A program made the translations under genes and the position numbers. From the NCBI GenBank assembly GCA_002339325.1, contig DDKK01000001.1:168205-232204 (forward strand): a DNA stretch of 64,000 bases, in the 5' to 3' direction. A model generated the notes under the pieces. The model was not told the DNA's origin and did no database searches. It saw only the letters and a program-made list of their open reading frames with translations. Below, one piece after another: positions 44,587 to 57,968 of the stretch. Position 1 is the stretch's first letter, and the number at the start of each line of letters is the position of its first letter. This DNA is from Nitrospiraceae bacterium UBA2600. Its GTDB lineage: Bacteria; Nitrospirota; Thermodesulfovibrionia; Thermodesulfovibrionales; Thermodesulfovibrionaceae.

Positions 44587-45510
44587 ATGGAAAACAGGAT
44601 TATCAAAAATCACACAAAAGCTCTAAAAATTCTGCAAGGAACTATTAAAAGAGAGAAAATTCCACATGCCTTTCTTTTCATAGGTGATTCATATTTAGGC
44701 AAGACAAGCACAGCCATATCCTATGCAAAAGCCCTTAACTGCATGAATTCCAAGTTCCTTATTGAAAACTGTGACATCTGTTCTGCTTGTGTAAAAATAG
44801 GCAAAGGAATCCATCCAGATTTAAAAATTATTAGCCCTGAAAAAGACACCATTACAGTTAACATGATAAGAGAAATTGAAGAGTTTATATCTCTAAAACC
44901 CCTTGAAAGCAAATATAAGATTGTAATAGTAAGAGAAGCTCATAAAATGAATTTGGCTTCGGCAAACGCATTTCTTAAAACTCTCGAAGAACCTCCTGTT
45001 CACACTATCATTATTCTTATATGTAATAATATCCAGTCTTTACCTGAGCCACTTGTCTCAAGGTGTTTCAAAATAAACTTTACTCCTCTTTCAAAAGATA
45101 TAATAGAGCAGATAATACCTGATAGTGAAAATAAAGAGCTAATAATCAAGCTAATAATGGGAAGACCTGGACTTTATCTGACAAAAGACATACTTAAAGA
45201 AGTAAAATGGTTTGGAGATACCGTAGGAGATAACATAAAAAAAGCTCCCTGGAAAGATAATGAAGAAGTAAAACTCTGGATTGATTTCTTCTGCATAGTT
45301 TTGAGAGATGCCTTAAGAGAAAAAATAACAGGAGAAAACGACAATATAATGCCACTTAAAATCTCAATTAGAGAAAATGTTACGATTGAGAATATAATTA
45401 ATCTATACGATAAATTAATGGAAATCAGAAAAAACATTGATTTAAATTTAAACAAAGCAATCGTCTGGAATTTTACAGAAAAAATCATAAGGGGAGTAAT
45501 AAATGTCTGA
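44587..45510 (+). CDS. holB: DNA polymerase III, delta-prime subunit
   Basis: Clamp-loader subunit of the replicase. The 307-residue protein has a modified P-loop (GDSYLGKTSTA), a zinc module with CMNSKFLIENCDICSAC, the SANAFLKTLEEPP motif and VSRCF, the clamp-loader SRC arginine finger. It lies between tmk and the ricT-like gene, the order seen in many bacteria. The last eight bases overlap ricT. Confidence 0.92.
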   Translation: MENRIIKNHTKALKILQGTIKREKIPHAFLFIGDSYLGKTSTAISYAKALNCMNSKFLIENCDICSACVKIGKGIHPDLKIISPEKDTITVNMIREIEEFISLKPLESKYKIVIVREAHKMNLASANAFLKTLEEPPVHTIIILICNNIQSLPEPLVSRCFKINFTPLSKDIIEQIIPDSENKELIIKLIMGRPGLYLTKDILKEVKWFGDTVGDNIKKAPWKDNEEVKLWIDFFCIVLRDALREKITGENDNIMPLKISIRENVTIENIINLYDKLMEIRKNIDLNLNKAIVWNFTEKIIRGVINV

Positions 45511-46264
45511 AATTGTCCACGTAAGGATAAGACCGTTTGGTAAAGTGTATCGATATCTAAAAAGTATTGAAGAGATAAAGCCTGGTTGTTTTGTCGTTGT
45601 AGAAGGAGACTTTGGGCTGACACTTGGAAGTGTTGTAAATATAACGGAAGGTGAAGACGCAACATTAAAATCTATCATCCGCTTGGCATCGGAAGAAGAT
45701 TTATCAAATTTTGAGAAAAATCTAATTCTTGAAAAAGAGGCTAAAGAATTTTGTCTTGAACGTATAAGAGAGAGAAATCTGCCAATGAAACTGCTCGTTG
45801 TTGAATCGGCTCTTGATAGAAAAAGAATAATCTTCTACTTTACTGCTGAGGGAAGAATAGATTTCAGAGAACTTGTAAAAGACCTCGCTGCAAAATTCAA
45901 AACCAGAATCGAACTGAGACAGATTGGAGTGAGAGATGAAGCTAAATATTTTGGAGGGATTGGTGTATGCGGAATGGAGATATGCTGCCGTAGATATATA
46001 AGTTTTTTCAAACCCGTATCTCTTAAAATGGCAAAAGACCAAGAAATGGTGATAAATGTCTCAAAACTTTCAGGAGTATGTGGCAGACTTAAATGTTGCC
46101 TGAGATATGAATATTACGGTGAAATAGAGGAAATTATTGATGAAGAAATTGTTGCCCAGGAAGAAAGAGAGCCGGAATTTAAAAAATTCTCCTTTATATT
46201 AAATAAGTCTACCGATGAGGATTCTATGGATGAGTCAACAGGAGGTAAAAATGACTCAAAATAA
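45503..46264 (+). CDS. ricT: PSP1-domain protein, RicT (YaaT)-like
   Basis: The 253-residue protein has the PSP1 C-terminal domain, with cysteines in CGMEICCRRYISFF and SGVCGRLKCCLRYEYY, the iron-sulfur-binding pattern of RicT. In Bacillus the Ric complex influences RNase Y and biofilm or competence. RicA and RicF homologues are not visible here. Its place between holB and metG is the conserved one. The tail after residue 205 is acidic. Confidence 0.88.
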   Translation: MSEIVHVRIRPFGKVYRYLKSIEEIKPGCFVVVEGDFGLTLGSVVNITEGEDATLKSIIRLASEEDLSNFEKNLILEKEAKEFCLERIRERNLPMKLLVVESALDRKRIIFYFTAEGRIDFRELVKDLAAKFKTRIELRQIGVRDEAKYFGGIGVCGMEICCRRYISFFKPVSLKMAKDQEMVINVSKLSGVCGRLKCCLRYEYYGEIEEIIDEEIVAQEEREPEFKKFSFILNKSTDEDSMDESTGGKNDSK

Positions 46265-48161
46265 AGGTTTTTATATCACCACTCCAATATATTATGTAAA
46301 CGATATTCCCCATATAGGTCATGCCTATACAACTATAGCAGCAGATATCCTTGCCAGATACATGAAGCTTAAAGGGAAAAAAGTTTTCTTCCTTACTGGA
46401 ACAGACGAACACGGGCAGAAAGTTGAAAAAGCAGCAATTCAAAGAGGAAAGACTCCTAAGGAACATGCTGACAGCATGGTTGAAAACTTCAAATCCCTCT
46501 GGAAAGCCCTTAACATAAGTAATGATGCCTTCATAAGAACAACCGATGAAGAACACAAAAAGGTCGTTAGAGAGATTCTCCAAGCCCTCTATGACAAAGG
46601 AGAGATAGAGAAAAGAAAATACTGTGGAATGTATTGCACTCCCTGCGAAAGATTCTGGACAGAGAAAGACCTAATAGATGGAAAATGCCCTGACTGCGGA
46701 AGAGAAGTGGAGTGTATTGAGGAGGAGAATTATTTTTTCCTCATGTCCAAGTATCAGAATGCCTTGATAGATTACATTGAGAAAAATCCTGAATTCATAT
46801 TGCCTGAAACAAGAAAAAATGAGGTTCTCGGCTTTCTTAAAAGCAAACCCCTTGGTGACCTCTGTATCTCCCGACCAAGACAGAGACTTGAATGGGGAAT
46901 ACCTCTCCCCTTCGATGAAGAATATACAACCTATGTCTGGTTTGATGCATTGTTAAATTATTACTCTGCCCTCAAATATCTTGCTCCAGAAGATACAGAG
47001 TGGTGGCCCCCAGACCATCACTTAATAGGAAAGGACATTCTTACAACCCATGCAGTTTACTGGTCTACTATGCTCATGGCACTTGAACTTCCCCTTCCAA
47101 GAAACATTTTTGCCCACGGTTGGTGGACTGTTGAAGGTAGGAAGATGTCAAAATCTTTAGGAAATGTTGTAAATCCCTGGGAGATAATAGAAAAATACGG
47201 AGTAGATGCTTTTAGGTATTTTCTTTTCAGAGAAGTATCCTTTGGACTTGATGGAGATTTTTCTGAAGAGGCATTAGTAAGAAGAATAAACAATGATCTT
47301 GCAAACGACCTCGGAAACCTTCTAAACCGATTCCTTGCCATGAATGAAAAATACTTAAGTGGTGAGGTCATTACGAGGCTAAGCGAAGCAAAATCAGAGA
47401 ATCCCCTTGACATTGAATTTGTTAACTCTTTCATAAACACCATCAATGAGATTGACAACGAAATTCTATGGAATCAATTCAAATTAAACTTAGTCCTTGA
47501 AAAGCTCTGGCATGCCATATCTCTTACCAACAACTACATAGCTAAAACTGAACCTTGGAAATTAGTAAAAGAGCACAAAGATAGAGTAAAGATAATTCTT
47601 TTCAATGTCTGGAATGCCCTAAGATTAACTTCCTTGTTCTTAATGCCTTTCATGCCTGAGACTGCTCAGAAAATATGGAAAGCCCTCGGACTGAGTGGAT
47701 ATGAAATGGAAAACAGAATGATAAAATGGGAAGTAACTCTCGGAGAGATAAAAACTCAAAAAATAGATCAGCTCTTTCCGAGATTGGAGATAAAGAAAGA
47801 GGAGGATAAAGCAAAGATGGAAGAAGCGAAAAGTGATGAACTCATAAGCATTGAAGACTTTATGAAGATAAAGTTAAAAGTTGGGAAGGTTTTAAGCGCT
47901 GAAAAAATTAAAGGTTCAAAGAAATTAATAAGACTTATCGTAGACATTGGCGAAGAAAGGCAGATTGTTGCTGGAATTGGCGAGCAGTATGCTCCTGAAG
48001 AACTCATCGGTAAGTCAATTGTCGTGTTATCAAATTTAAAACCGGCAAAACTTATGGGTGTGGAGTCTCAGGGAATGCTTCTCGCAGCAACTGGTAGAGA
48101 CGGGAAACTCTCTATTCTAACACTTGACAGAGAGGTCAATGCTGGTGCTGGAATAAAATGA
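46251..48161 (+). CDS. metG: Methionyl-tRNA synthetase with C-terminal tRNA-binding domain
   Basis: Class Ia synthetase of 636 residues from ATG at 46251, chosen because AGGAGG lies six bases upstream; earlier in-frame ATGs sit inside ricT. HIGH is HIGHAYTT, the zinc module is CGMYCTPC...CPDCGRE, and KMSKS is RKMSKSLGN. After an anticodon-binding domain and a Lys/Glu linker comes an EMAP/Trbp111-like tRNA-binding OB fold (IKLKVGKVLSAEK, about 530-636), giving a dimerising bacterial form. The gene overlaps radC by four bases. Confidence 0.96.
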   Translation: MTQNKGFYITTPIYYVNDIPHIGHAYTTIAADILARYMKLKGKKVFFLTGTDEHGQKVEKAAIQRGKTPKEHADSMVENFKSLWKALNISNDAFIRTTDEEHKKVVREILQALYDKGEIEKRKYCGMYCTPCERFWTEKDLIDGKCPDCGREVECIEEENYFFLMSKYQNALIDYIEKNPEFILPETRKNEVLGFLKSKPLGDLCISRPRQRLEWGIPLPFDEEYTTYVWFDALLNYYSALKYLAPEDTEWWPPDHHLIGKDILTTHAVYWSTMLMALELPLPRNIFAHGWWTVEGRKMSKSLGNVVNPWEIIEKYGVDAFRYFLFREVSFGLDGDFSEEALVRRINNDLANDLGNLLNRFLAMNEKYLSGEVITRLSEAKSENPLDIEFVNSFINTINEIDNEILWNQFKLNLVLEKLWHAISLTNNYIAKTEPWKLVKEHKDRVKIILFNVWNALRLTSLFLMPFMPETAQKIWKALGLSGYEMENRMIKWEVTLGEIKTQKIDQLFPRLEIKKEEDKAKMEEAKSDELISIEDFMKIKLKVGKVLSAEKIKGSKKLIRLIVDIGEERQIVAGIGEQYAPEELIGKSIVVLSNLKPAKLMGVESQGMLLAATGRDGKLSILTLDREVNAGAGIK

Positions 48162-48832
48162 GCTCTGTAAAAGAATGGCCTAAAACTGAAAGACCTCGTG
48201 AGAGACTTATTAAAGAGGGTGCACAGAGTTTAAGCGATGCTCAACTTCTTGCCATAATTCTTAGAACTGGTTCAAATGGAAAAACTGTAGTAAACACAGC
48301 TATCGAATTAATTCAGCACTTTGGAGGTCTAAGAGGACTTGATGAAGCATCAGTGGGAGAGCTAAAAAAATTTAAAGGACTTGGTTTAGCCAAAATTGCC
48401 CAGATAAAAGCAGCCTTTGAACTCGGTAGAAGAGTCCTTTCAGAGAAAGCCTTTGAGCAAGTCTTTAACTCTGCCGAGACCGTTTTCAGATACTTCGCTC
48501 CAAAACTAAATGGACTAAAAAAAGAGGTATTTATAACTTTACTTCTTGACACCAAACTTCGTCTTATAAGAGAAGTCAAAGTCTCCGAAGGCACCCTAAA
48601 TCAGTCCCTAATCCATCCAAGAGAAGTGTTTAAAGAGGCAATCAAAGAGTCTGCCTATGCATTAATTCTTATCCACAACCATCCAAGCGGAGACCCATCT
48701 CCAAGTGAGCAAGACATTGATATAACAAAAAAACTTAAAAAAGCCTCAGAAATCCTCGAAATCCCCATTCTCGACCACATAATCATCGGAAATGGGAGAT
48801 ATTTTAGTATGAAAGAGAGGGGAATTATATAA
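48158..48832 (+). CDS. radC: RadC-family JAB1/MPN domain protein
   Basis: Despite its name the family has no proven repair role. The 224-residue protein has an N-terminal UPF0758 helix-hairpin-helix part (KFKGLGLAKIAQIKAA) and the JAMM metal motif HNHPSGDPSPSEQD near 172-185, with the upstream catalytic Glu region intact. It starts inside the last codons of metG. Confidence 0.93.
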   Translation: MSSVKEWPKTERPRERLIKEGAQSLSDAQLLAIILRTGSNGKTVVNTAIELIQHFGGLRGLDEASVGELKKFKGLGLAKIAQIKAAFELGRRVLSEKAFEQVFNSAETVFRYFAPKLNGLKKEVFITLLLDTKLRLIREVKVSEGTLNQSLIHPREVFKEAIKESAYALILIHNHPSGDPSPSEQDIDITKKLKKASEILEIPILDHIIIGNGRYFSMKERGII

Positions 48833-48853
48833 ATGTATTAAAGGAGGGAAAAG

Positions 48854-49780
48854 GTGGCAAAGTTTATTAACACGAGAGGATTTGTAAGTTTGCTTACGGC
48901 TTTTTCTTTTTTGTTTGCCTTTGTTTCAGGAGTTGTTCTTTACTTTACACCGCAGGGAAGAATTGCCTACTGGATTAATTGGAAGTTCCTCGGGCTTACA
49001 AAGACTGACTGGACTAACATGCATATAATATTTTGCATCGTCTTTATGATTACTGCCTTTTTCCACATTTACTACAACTGGAATGTGCTCTTAAATTACA
49101 TTTACAGCAAAGTGAAAAAGGCTATGAATCTGAAAAAAGAGCTTGCCATAGTATTTATTTTCGTAATTTTAAGCCTTATCAGCTCTATAAAACCCTTTCC
49201 ACCTTTCAGCCTGCTTATAGAGTTTTCTGATTATCTTAAAAATGCTTGGATAAAATCTCCCGATTATGAACCACCCTACGGGCATGCAGAACTACTCTCT
49301 CTTGAGGAATTTTCAAAAAGAAGAAACATAGATTTAAATAAAGCATTGGAAATTCTTAGGACTAAAAACATTAAAATCTCTTCAACCAAAGAAAGTCTTG
49401 GAGTTATTGCTAAAAATAACGGAATAAGTCCGAAGGAAGTTTACGAGGTTCTAAAATCCCTTGAAGGCACCCTATCGACTGATATCTCAAAATCAACACC
49501 CATTAAGGAAAGCTCTAAGGGTGCTGAAAAAAGCAAAGATACAAAATGGACAAAAGAGGAAATAATAACAGAATTTGAAGGAAAGGGGCTTGGAAGGAAA
49601 ACATTAAAGCAGATAAGCGAAGAAAACGGTGTAATTGTTCAGAAAGCACTGACAAAACTCAAAAGCAAAGGCTTATATGCTAATGAAAAGGATACTCTTA
49701 GACAGATTGCAGAAAAGAATAATACAAGCCCTATTGAAGTGCTCATTATAGTTCTTGAAGATGAAGAGAAGAAAAGATAA
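48854..49780 (+). CDS. DUF4405-type membrane protein with a repeated helical tail
   Basis: A 308-residue protein starting at GTG 48854 with AAGGAGG six bases upstream. Three membrane helices (about residues 8-30, 54-75 and 95-115) carry histidines (MHIIFCIVFMITAFFHIYYNW) that could bind haem, as suggested for DUF4405. The soluble tail has two copies of a helical motif: ESLGVIAKNNGISPKEVYEVL near 180 and DTLRQIAEKNNTSPIEVLII near 282, each preceded by a similar helix. The tail function is unknown. Confidence 0.72.
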   Translation: MAKFINTRGFVSLLTAFSFLFAFVSGVVLYFTPQGRIAYWINWKFLGLTKTDWTNMHIIFCIVFMITAFFHIYYNWNVLLNYIYSKVKKAMNLKKELAIVFIFVILSLISSIKPFPPFSLLIEFSDYLKNAWIKSPDYEPPYGHAELLSLEEFSKRRNIDLNKALEILRTKNIKISSTKESLGVIAKNNGISPKEVYEVLKSLEGTLSTDISKSTPIKESSKGAEKSKDTKWTKEEIITEFEGKGLGRKTLKQISEENGVIVQKALTKLKSKGLYANEKDTLRQIAEKNNTSPIEVLIIVLEDEEKKR

Positions 49781-49782
49781 AA

Positions 49783-49840
49783 TATAATAAATATCACCTG
49801 CCATTGGCGGGTTGGCATTTGCCTCATTAGGAGGTGGGTT
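49783..49840 (+). promoter_or_regulatory. Promoter and structured leader of the fmdB-type gene
   Basis: TATAAT (49783-49788) predicts a start near 49795. The leader can form ACCTGCC-ATT-GGCGGGT (49796-49812) and GGC-ATTT-GCC (49814-49823). Alternatively CACCT (49795-49799) can pair with AGGTG (49832-49836), hiding the AGGAGG ribosome site. No known riboswitch consensus was recognised. Confidence 0.4.
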
Positions 49841-50005
49841 ATGCCAGTTTATGAGTTTAAATGCATGGATTGCGGAGAGATATTTACCATTAAAATGTCT
49901 GTAATGGAGATGGAGTCAGCCCAAATTACCTGCCCCAAATGTGGTTCTTCAAAAGTAATGAAAATGATATCCTCTTTTAATACGATGACATCGAAAAAAT
50001 CATAG
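49841..50005 (+). CDS. FmdB-family zinc-ribbon protein
   Basis: A 54-residue protein beginning MPVYEFKCMDCGEIFT with a second knuckle CPKCGSSK, the CxxC-x19-CxxC zinc ribbon of the FmdB/CxxC_CXXC_SSSS family. It has AGGAGGTGGGTT before the ATG. Members are thought to be regulatory or assembly proteins; the exact role is unknown. It precedes glpX by 13 bases. Confidence 0.85.
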   Translation: MPVYEFKCMDCGEIFTIKMSVMEMESAQITCPKCGSSKVMKMISSFNTMTSKKS

Positions 50006-50018
50006 GAGGACACTTATA

Positions 50019-50984
50019 ATGGATAGTAACCTAACGCCGTCGATTCTGAGAGTATGCGAACTTGCAGCAATTGAGGCAGCAAGGCTCATGGGTAAAGGCA
50101 ACAGAAAGGATGCAGACCAAGCAGCAGTTACTGCCATGCGTAGGGCTTTGAATGATATTCCAATTAAAGGTAGAATCGTTATTGGTGAAGGAGAGAGAGA
50201 TGAAGCGCCTATGCTTTACATAGGTGAGGAAGTAGGAGATGGTTCTGGTCCTGAGGTTGATATTGCAGTAGACCCTCTTGAAGGGACAAATCTTTGCGCA
50301 ACCGGTATGCCCAATGCCCTGACCGTAATGGCTGTTACTGAAAAAAACGGACTCCTTTACTGCCCCGATACATACATGGAAAAGCTTGTAGTAAGGCCTC
50401 AGGCAAAAGGCATGGTAGACATTAGAAAATCTGTGAAGGAAAACCTCGACGCCCTTGCAAAAGCACTCGGTCGAGATATAGATGACCTCGTAGTTGTCGT
50501 CCTCGACAGACCGAGACATGAAAATTTAATCAAAGAAATCCGTGCTGCCGGTGCAAGAATAAAGCTTATTTCCGACGGAGACATTACTCCTGCTATAGCT
50601 GCAACTGTCGAAGGAACTGGTATACACGCCCTCATGGGAATTGGTGGTGCTCCTGAAGGAGTGCTCTCTGCAGCTGCTGTTAAAAGTTTAGGAGGGGAGA
50701 TGCAGGCGAGAATCCGTTGGAGAAATGAAGAGGAAAAGAAAAGAGCCATAGCCTATGGAATGGATATTAGTGAAGATAAGGTGTACACTCTTGATGACCT
50801 TGTTCCAAGTGACAACATCGTTTTTGTTGCGACGGGCGTTACGAAAGGAGACTTACTCAACGGAGTGAGATTCTTCGGAGGAGGCGCAAGAACCCACTCA
50901 CTTGTTATTGATTCAAAGCAAAAACTAATAAGATTTGTAGACACAATCCACATATTCGACAAACTGACTAAAATAACCCTGTAA
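50019..50984 (+). CDS. glpX: Class II fructose-1,6-bisphosphatase
   Basis: Gluconeogenic phosphatase of the GlpX type, 321 residues. Metal and substrate motifs are present: GRIVIGEGERDEAP, EVDIAVDPLEGT (Asp/Glu ligands), ISDGDITPAI and GIGGAPEGVL. A good AGGAGGA ribosome site precedes the ATG. In autotrophic or acetate-using anaerobes it drives sugar synthesis. A strong hairpin follows the gene. Confidence 0.94.
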   Translation: MDSNLTPSILRVCELAAIEAARLMGKGNRKDADQAAVTAMRRALNDIPIKGRIVIGEGERDEAPMLYIGEEVGDGSGPEVDIAVDPLEGTNLCATGMPNALTVMAVTEKNGLLYCPDTYMEKLVVRPQAKGMVDIRKSVKENLDALAKALGRDIDDLVVVVLDRPRHENLIKEIRAAGARIKLISDGDITPAIAATVEGTGIHALMGIGGAPEGVLSAAAVKSLGGEMQARIRWRNEEEKKRAIAYGMDISEDKVYTLDDLVPSDNIVFVATGVTKGDLLNGVRFFGGGARTHSLVIDSKQKLIRFVDTIHIFDKLTKITL

Positions 50985-50988
50985 AAAT

Positions 50989-51029
50989 AGGGAGAAGGCA
51001 TTAGAAAAAGCCTCTAATGTTTTCTCCCT
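50989..51029. terminator. Bidirectional hairpin terminator between glpX and trpC
   Basis: AGGGAGAA-GG-CATTAGA (50989-51005) pairs with TCTAATG-TT-TTCTCCCT (51013-51029), 15 paired bases with two mismatches. It lies between two convergent genes and is symmetrical enough to serve both. Confidence 0.7.
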
Positions 51030-51040
51030 TTCCTGCAACT

Positions 51041-51832
51041 TTAGAAATATTTTAGTTTTCTAATCTGCTCTTCGGGGTTATCGGAAAGAACAATGGAAGT
51101 ACCGACCAGTATTGCGTCAATGCCAATTTTAAGTAATTTTCTTACCTCTTCAACGCTTGAGATACCGCTTTCGCTTACGACTACTTTATTTTTAGGGATT
51201 AATTCTCTCAGTTTAAAAGTCGTAGAGAGGTCTATTTGAAGAGTTTTTAAATCTCTGTTGTTTATTCCTATGATATCAACTCCAGCATGAACTGCCTTTT
51301 TCAAGCCTTCTTCGTCATGAATCTCAAATAAAACATCCATCATTAGAGATTTTGAGAGTTGGTAAAGAAAACTGCACTCATCATCTGATAAAATATCGGC
51401 AATCAGCAGTATGGCGTCAGCACCTAAAAGTTTTGACTCATATATCTGATATTCATCGAAAATAAAATCCTTTCTTAAGACAGGTATATCGGGATGTTTA
51501 GCTTTAATTTTAGCTAAATATTCTGGCTTTCCAGAAAAAAAATCTTCCTCTGTTATGACTGAAATCGCATCAGCACCTGCTGAAACATAGACATCAGCCA
51601 TCTGCTCAACATTGTATTCTTTCAACAAACCTTTAAGAGGAGAGGCTTTCTTTATCTCGGCAATTATTTTTATCGGTTCACTGGCTGTTCTTTTTATTTT
51701 ACTCAAAAAAATAAAATCAGCCCTTTGAGGTAAAGCTCTAACTTTCTCTTTTATTTCTTCAAAAGATAAAAATTTTTTCTGCTCTTCAAATCGCTGCCGC
51801 TTTTTCTCTACTATTTTTTCAAGAATACTCAT
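51041..51832 (-). CDS. trpC: Indole-3-glycerol-phosphate synthase
   Basis: Closes the indole ring in tryptophan synthesis. The 263-residue barrel shows EIKKASPLKG, LRKDFIFDEYQIYES, IGINNRDLKT, VSESGI and DAILVGTSIV, all catalytic elements. No other trp gene is adjacent; it is at the end of a gyrB-serS-flagellar-type minus-strand run, overlapping the flhB-like gene by four bases. It could be the last gene of that operon. Confidence 0.94.
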   Translation of the reverse strand: MSILEKIVEKKRQRFEEQKKFLSFEEIKEKVRALPQRADFIFLSKIKRTASEPIKIIAEIKKASPLKGLLKEYNVEQMADVYVSAGADAISVITEEDFFSGKPEYLAKIKAKHPDIPVLRKDFIFDEYQIYESKLLGADAILLIADILSDDECSFLYQLSKSLMMDVLFEIHDEEGLKKAVHAGVDIIGINNRDLKTLQIDLSTTFKLRELIPKNKVVVSESGISSVEEVRKLLKIGIDAILVGTSIVLSDNPEEQIRKLKYF

Positions 51833-52091
51833 CCTCTGATTTTACCCTTTACTTGATATACGAAAACCAAAATTTCTGCTACGGCTTTATATAATTCCAC
51901 AGGAATTTCTTCATAAATATCAAGCTTCGAGAGAATTTCAACCAACGCCTCGTCTTCTTTCATAGGAATACCGTGTTGCCTTGCAAGTTCAATTATTCTT
52001 TGAGCTATAAAGCCTCTTCCCTTAGCAACAACTTTAGGAGCTTTGTCTTTCTCTGCCTCATATTTTAATGCAACAGCCTTCTTGCCTTCTG

Positions 52092-52095
<4 letters not shown>
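51829..52095 (-). CDS. FlhB C-terminal-domain-like protein (YlqH type)
   Basis: An 88-residue soluble protein resembling the cytoplasmic domain of FlhB/EscU without the membrane part or the NPTH autocleavage site: KAVALKYEAEKDKAPKVVAKGRGFIAQRIIELARQHGIP. Such small paralogues sit beside fliK-like genes in many bacteria. It overlaps both neighbours by four bases, so the three genes are translated together. The function is not known; a role in flagellar substrate switching is suggested by family. Confidence 0.82.
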
Positions 52096-56823
<4,728 letters not shown>

Positions 56824-56846
56824 TTAATCCATTAAGATGATTAAAA

Positions 56847-57953
56847 TTATAGCCTTAAAGGCATAACTACACTTTCATAGATAAAATTATCTTTTTCCTG
56901 ATTTTCCGTTATATAAACAGCCCTTTCTGGCTCTTTCATGTAAATCTTAGCCTTGTCAGAGGATATCTTTTCAAGGGAATCTATTAAATATTTAGCATTA
57001 AAACCAACAGCTATTGCTTCGCTTTGATATTCTACAGCAAGCTCATCCCTGGCCTCGCCTAACTCAGGGTCCGAGGAAGAAAGAACAAGTAAATCTTCTG
57101 TCCACTCTGTTCTGACTGCATTCTGCCTCTCCCGGCTAAGCACCGAAACTCTTTTTAAAGAGGCAATTAATAGATTTTTATCAACTATGGCAACTTTTTC
57201 ATTTGTCCTTGGAATAACTGATTCATAATCAGGATAATTACCTTCAATCATTCTGGTTAGAAAATTAATTCCATCTAACTCAAACATTACATGAGTCTTT
57301 CCTATAAAGATTGACACAGCTTCCACATCTGACAAAAATTTTCTTAATTCAGTTAAAGCTTTCTTTGACAATATTACCTTCTTTTCATCTGTCAGATTTA
57401 CTCCTTCTATTTTTGCTTGAAAATGTGCCAGCCTGTGTCCGTCCGTTCCAACTACGTGGAATTCATCGGGTGACTTTAAGTGAAAGAGTAGTCCATTCAG
57501 AAAATATCTGGCATCAGCCTCTCCAGAGGCATAAATTGTTTTGTCAATTGCTGTTAAAACGAGGTCTCTTGAAAAATTTATCCTACTAGCATCGCCAATT
57601 TGTGGCCAAACTGGAAATTCTGAAGAATCCATTACAGCAAGCCTAAAATTTGACCTTCCGCTCTGAATCTTAAGCCACTTTTCCTGAAGTGAAATTTCTA
57701 TGTCTTCATCAAGTTCTCTCACAATCTCATAAAATTTTTTAGCTGGTATACACGCCTTTCCTGGTTCAATTATCTCAACCTTCAGGGGTTGTTTCACCGC
57801 TGTCTCTAAATCGGTTGCAAGAATATATCCACTATTTGCCGTTATGTCCATTAAGAAATGATTTAAAACGGGCATTATACTCTTTTTCTCGACAATATTT
57901 TGAATTTTTGACAGTTTATCTTGTATTTCTACTTTTTTAATTCTTACGTGCAT
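56847..57953 (-). CDS. dnaN: DNA polymerase III sliding clamp (beta subunit)
   Basis: The 368-residue clamp has three clamp folds. Recognisable parts include KKSIMPVLNHFLMD, LATDLETAVKQ, FHVVGTDGHRLAH and the C-terminal PLRL end. A GGAGGG site precedes the ATG. It lies between dnaA and gyrB in the classical order on the minus strand, which supports the origin-region identity. Confidence 0.95.
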   Translation of the reverse strand: MHVRIKKVEIQDKLSKIQNIVEKKSIMPVLNHFLMDITANSGYILATDLETAVKQPLKVEIIEPGKACIPAKKFYEIVRELDEDIEISLQEKWLKIQSGRSNFRLAVMDSSEFPVWPQIGDASRINFSRDLVLTAIDKTIYASGEADARYFLNGLLFHLKSPDEFHVVGTDGHRLAHFQAKIEGVNLTDEKKVILSKKALTELRKFLSDVEAVSIFIGKTHVMFELDGINFLTRMIEGNYPDYESVIPRTNEKVAIVDKNLLIASLKRVSVLSRERQNAVRTEWTEDLLVLSSSDPELGEARDELAVEYQSEAIAVGFNAKYLIDSLEKISSDKAKIYMKEPERAVYITENQEKDNFIYESVVMPLRL

Positions 57954-57968
57954 GTCTCCCTCCTGTTT

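Noticed and set aside
46215..46250. Upstream ATGs for metG within ricT
   Set aside because: The ribosome site AGGAGG is at 46240-46245, which serves ATG 46251, and the HIGH-domain start fits there.
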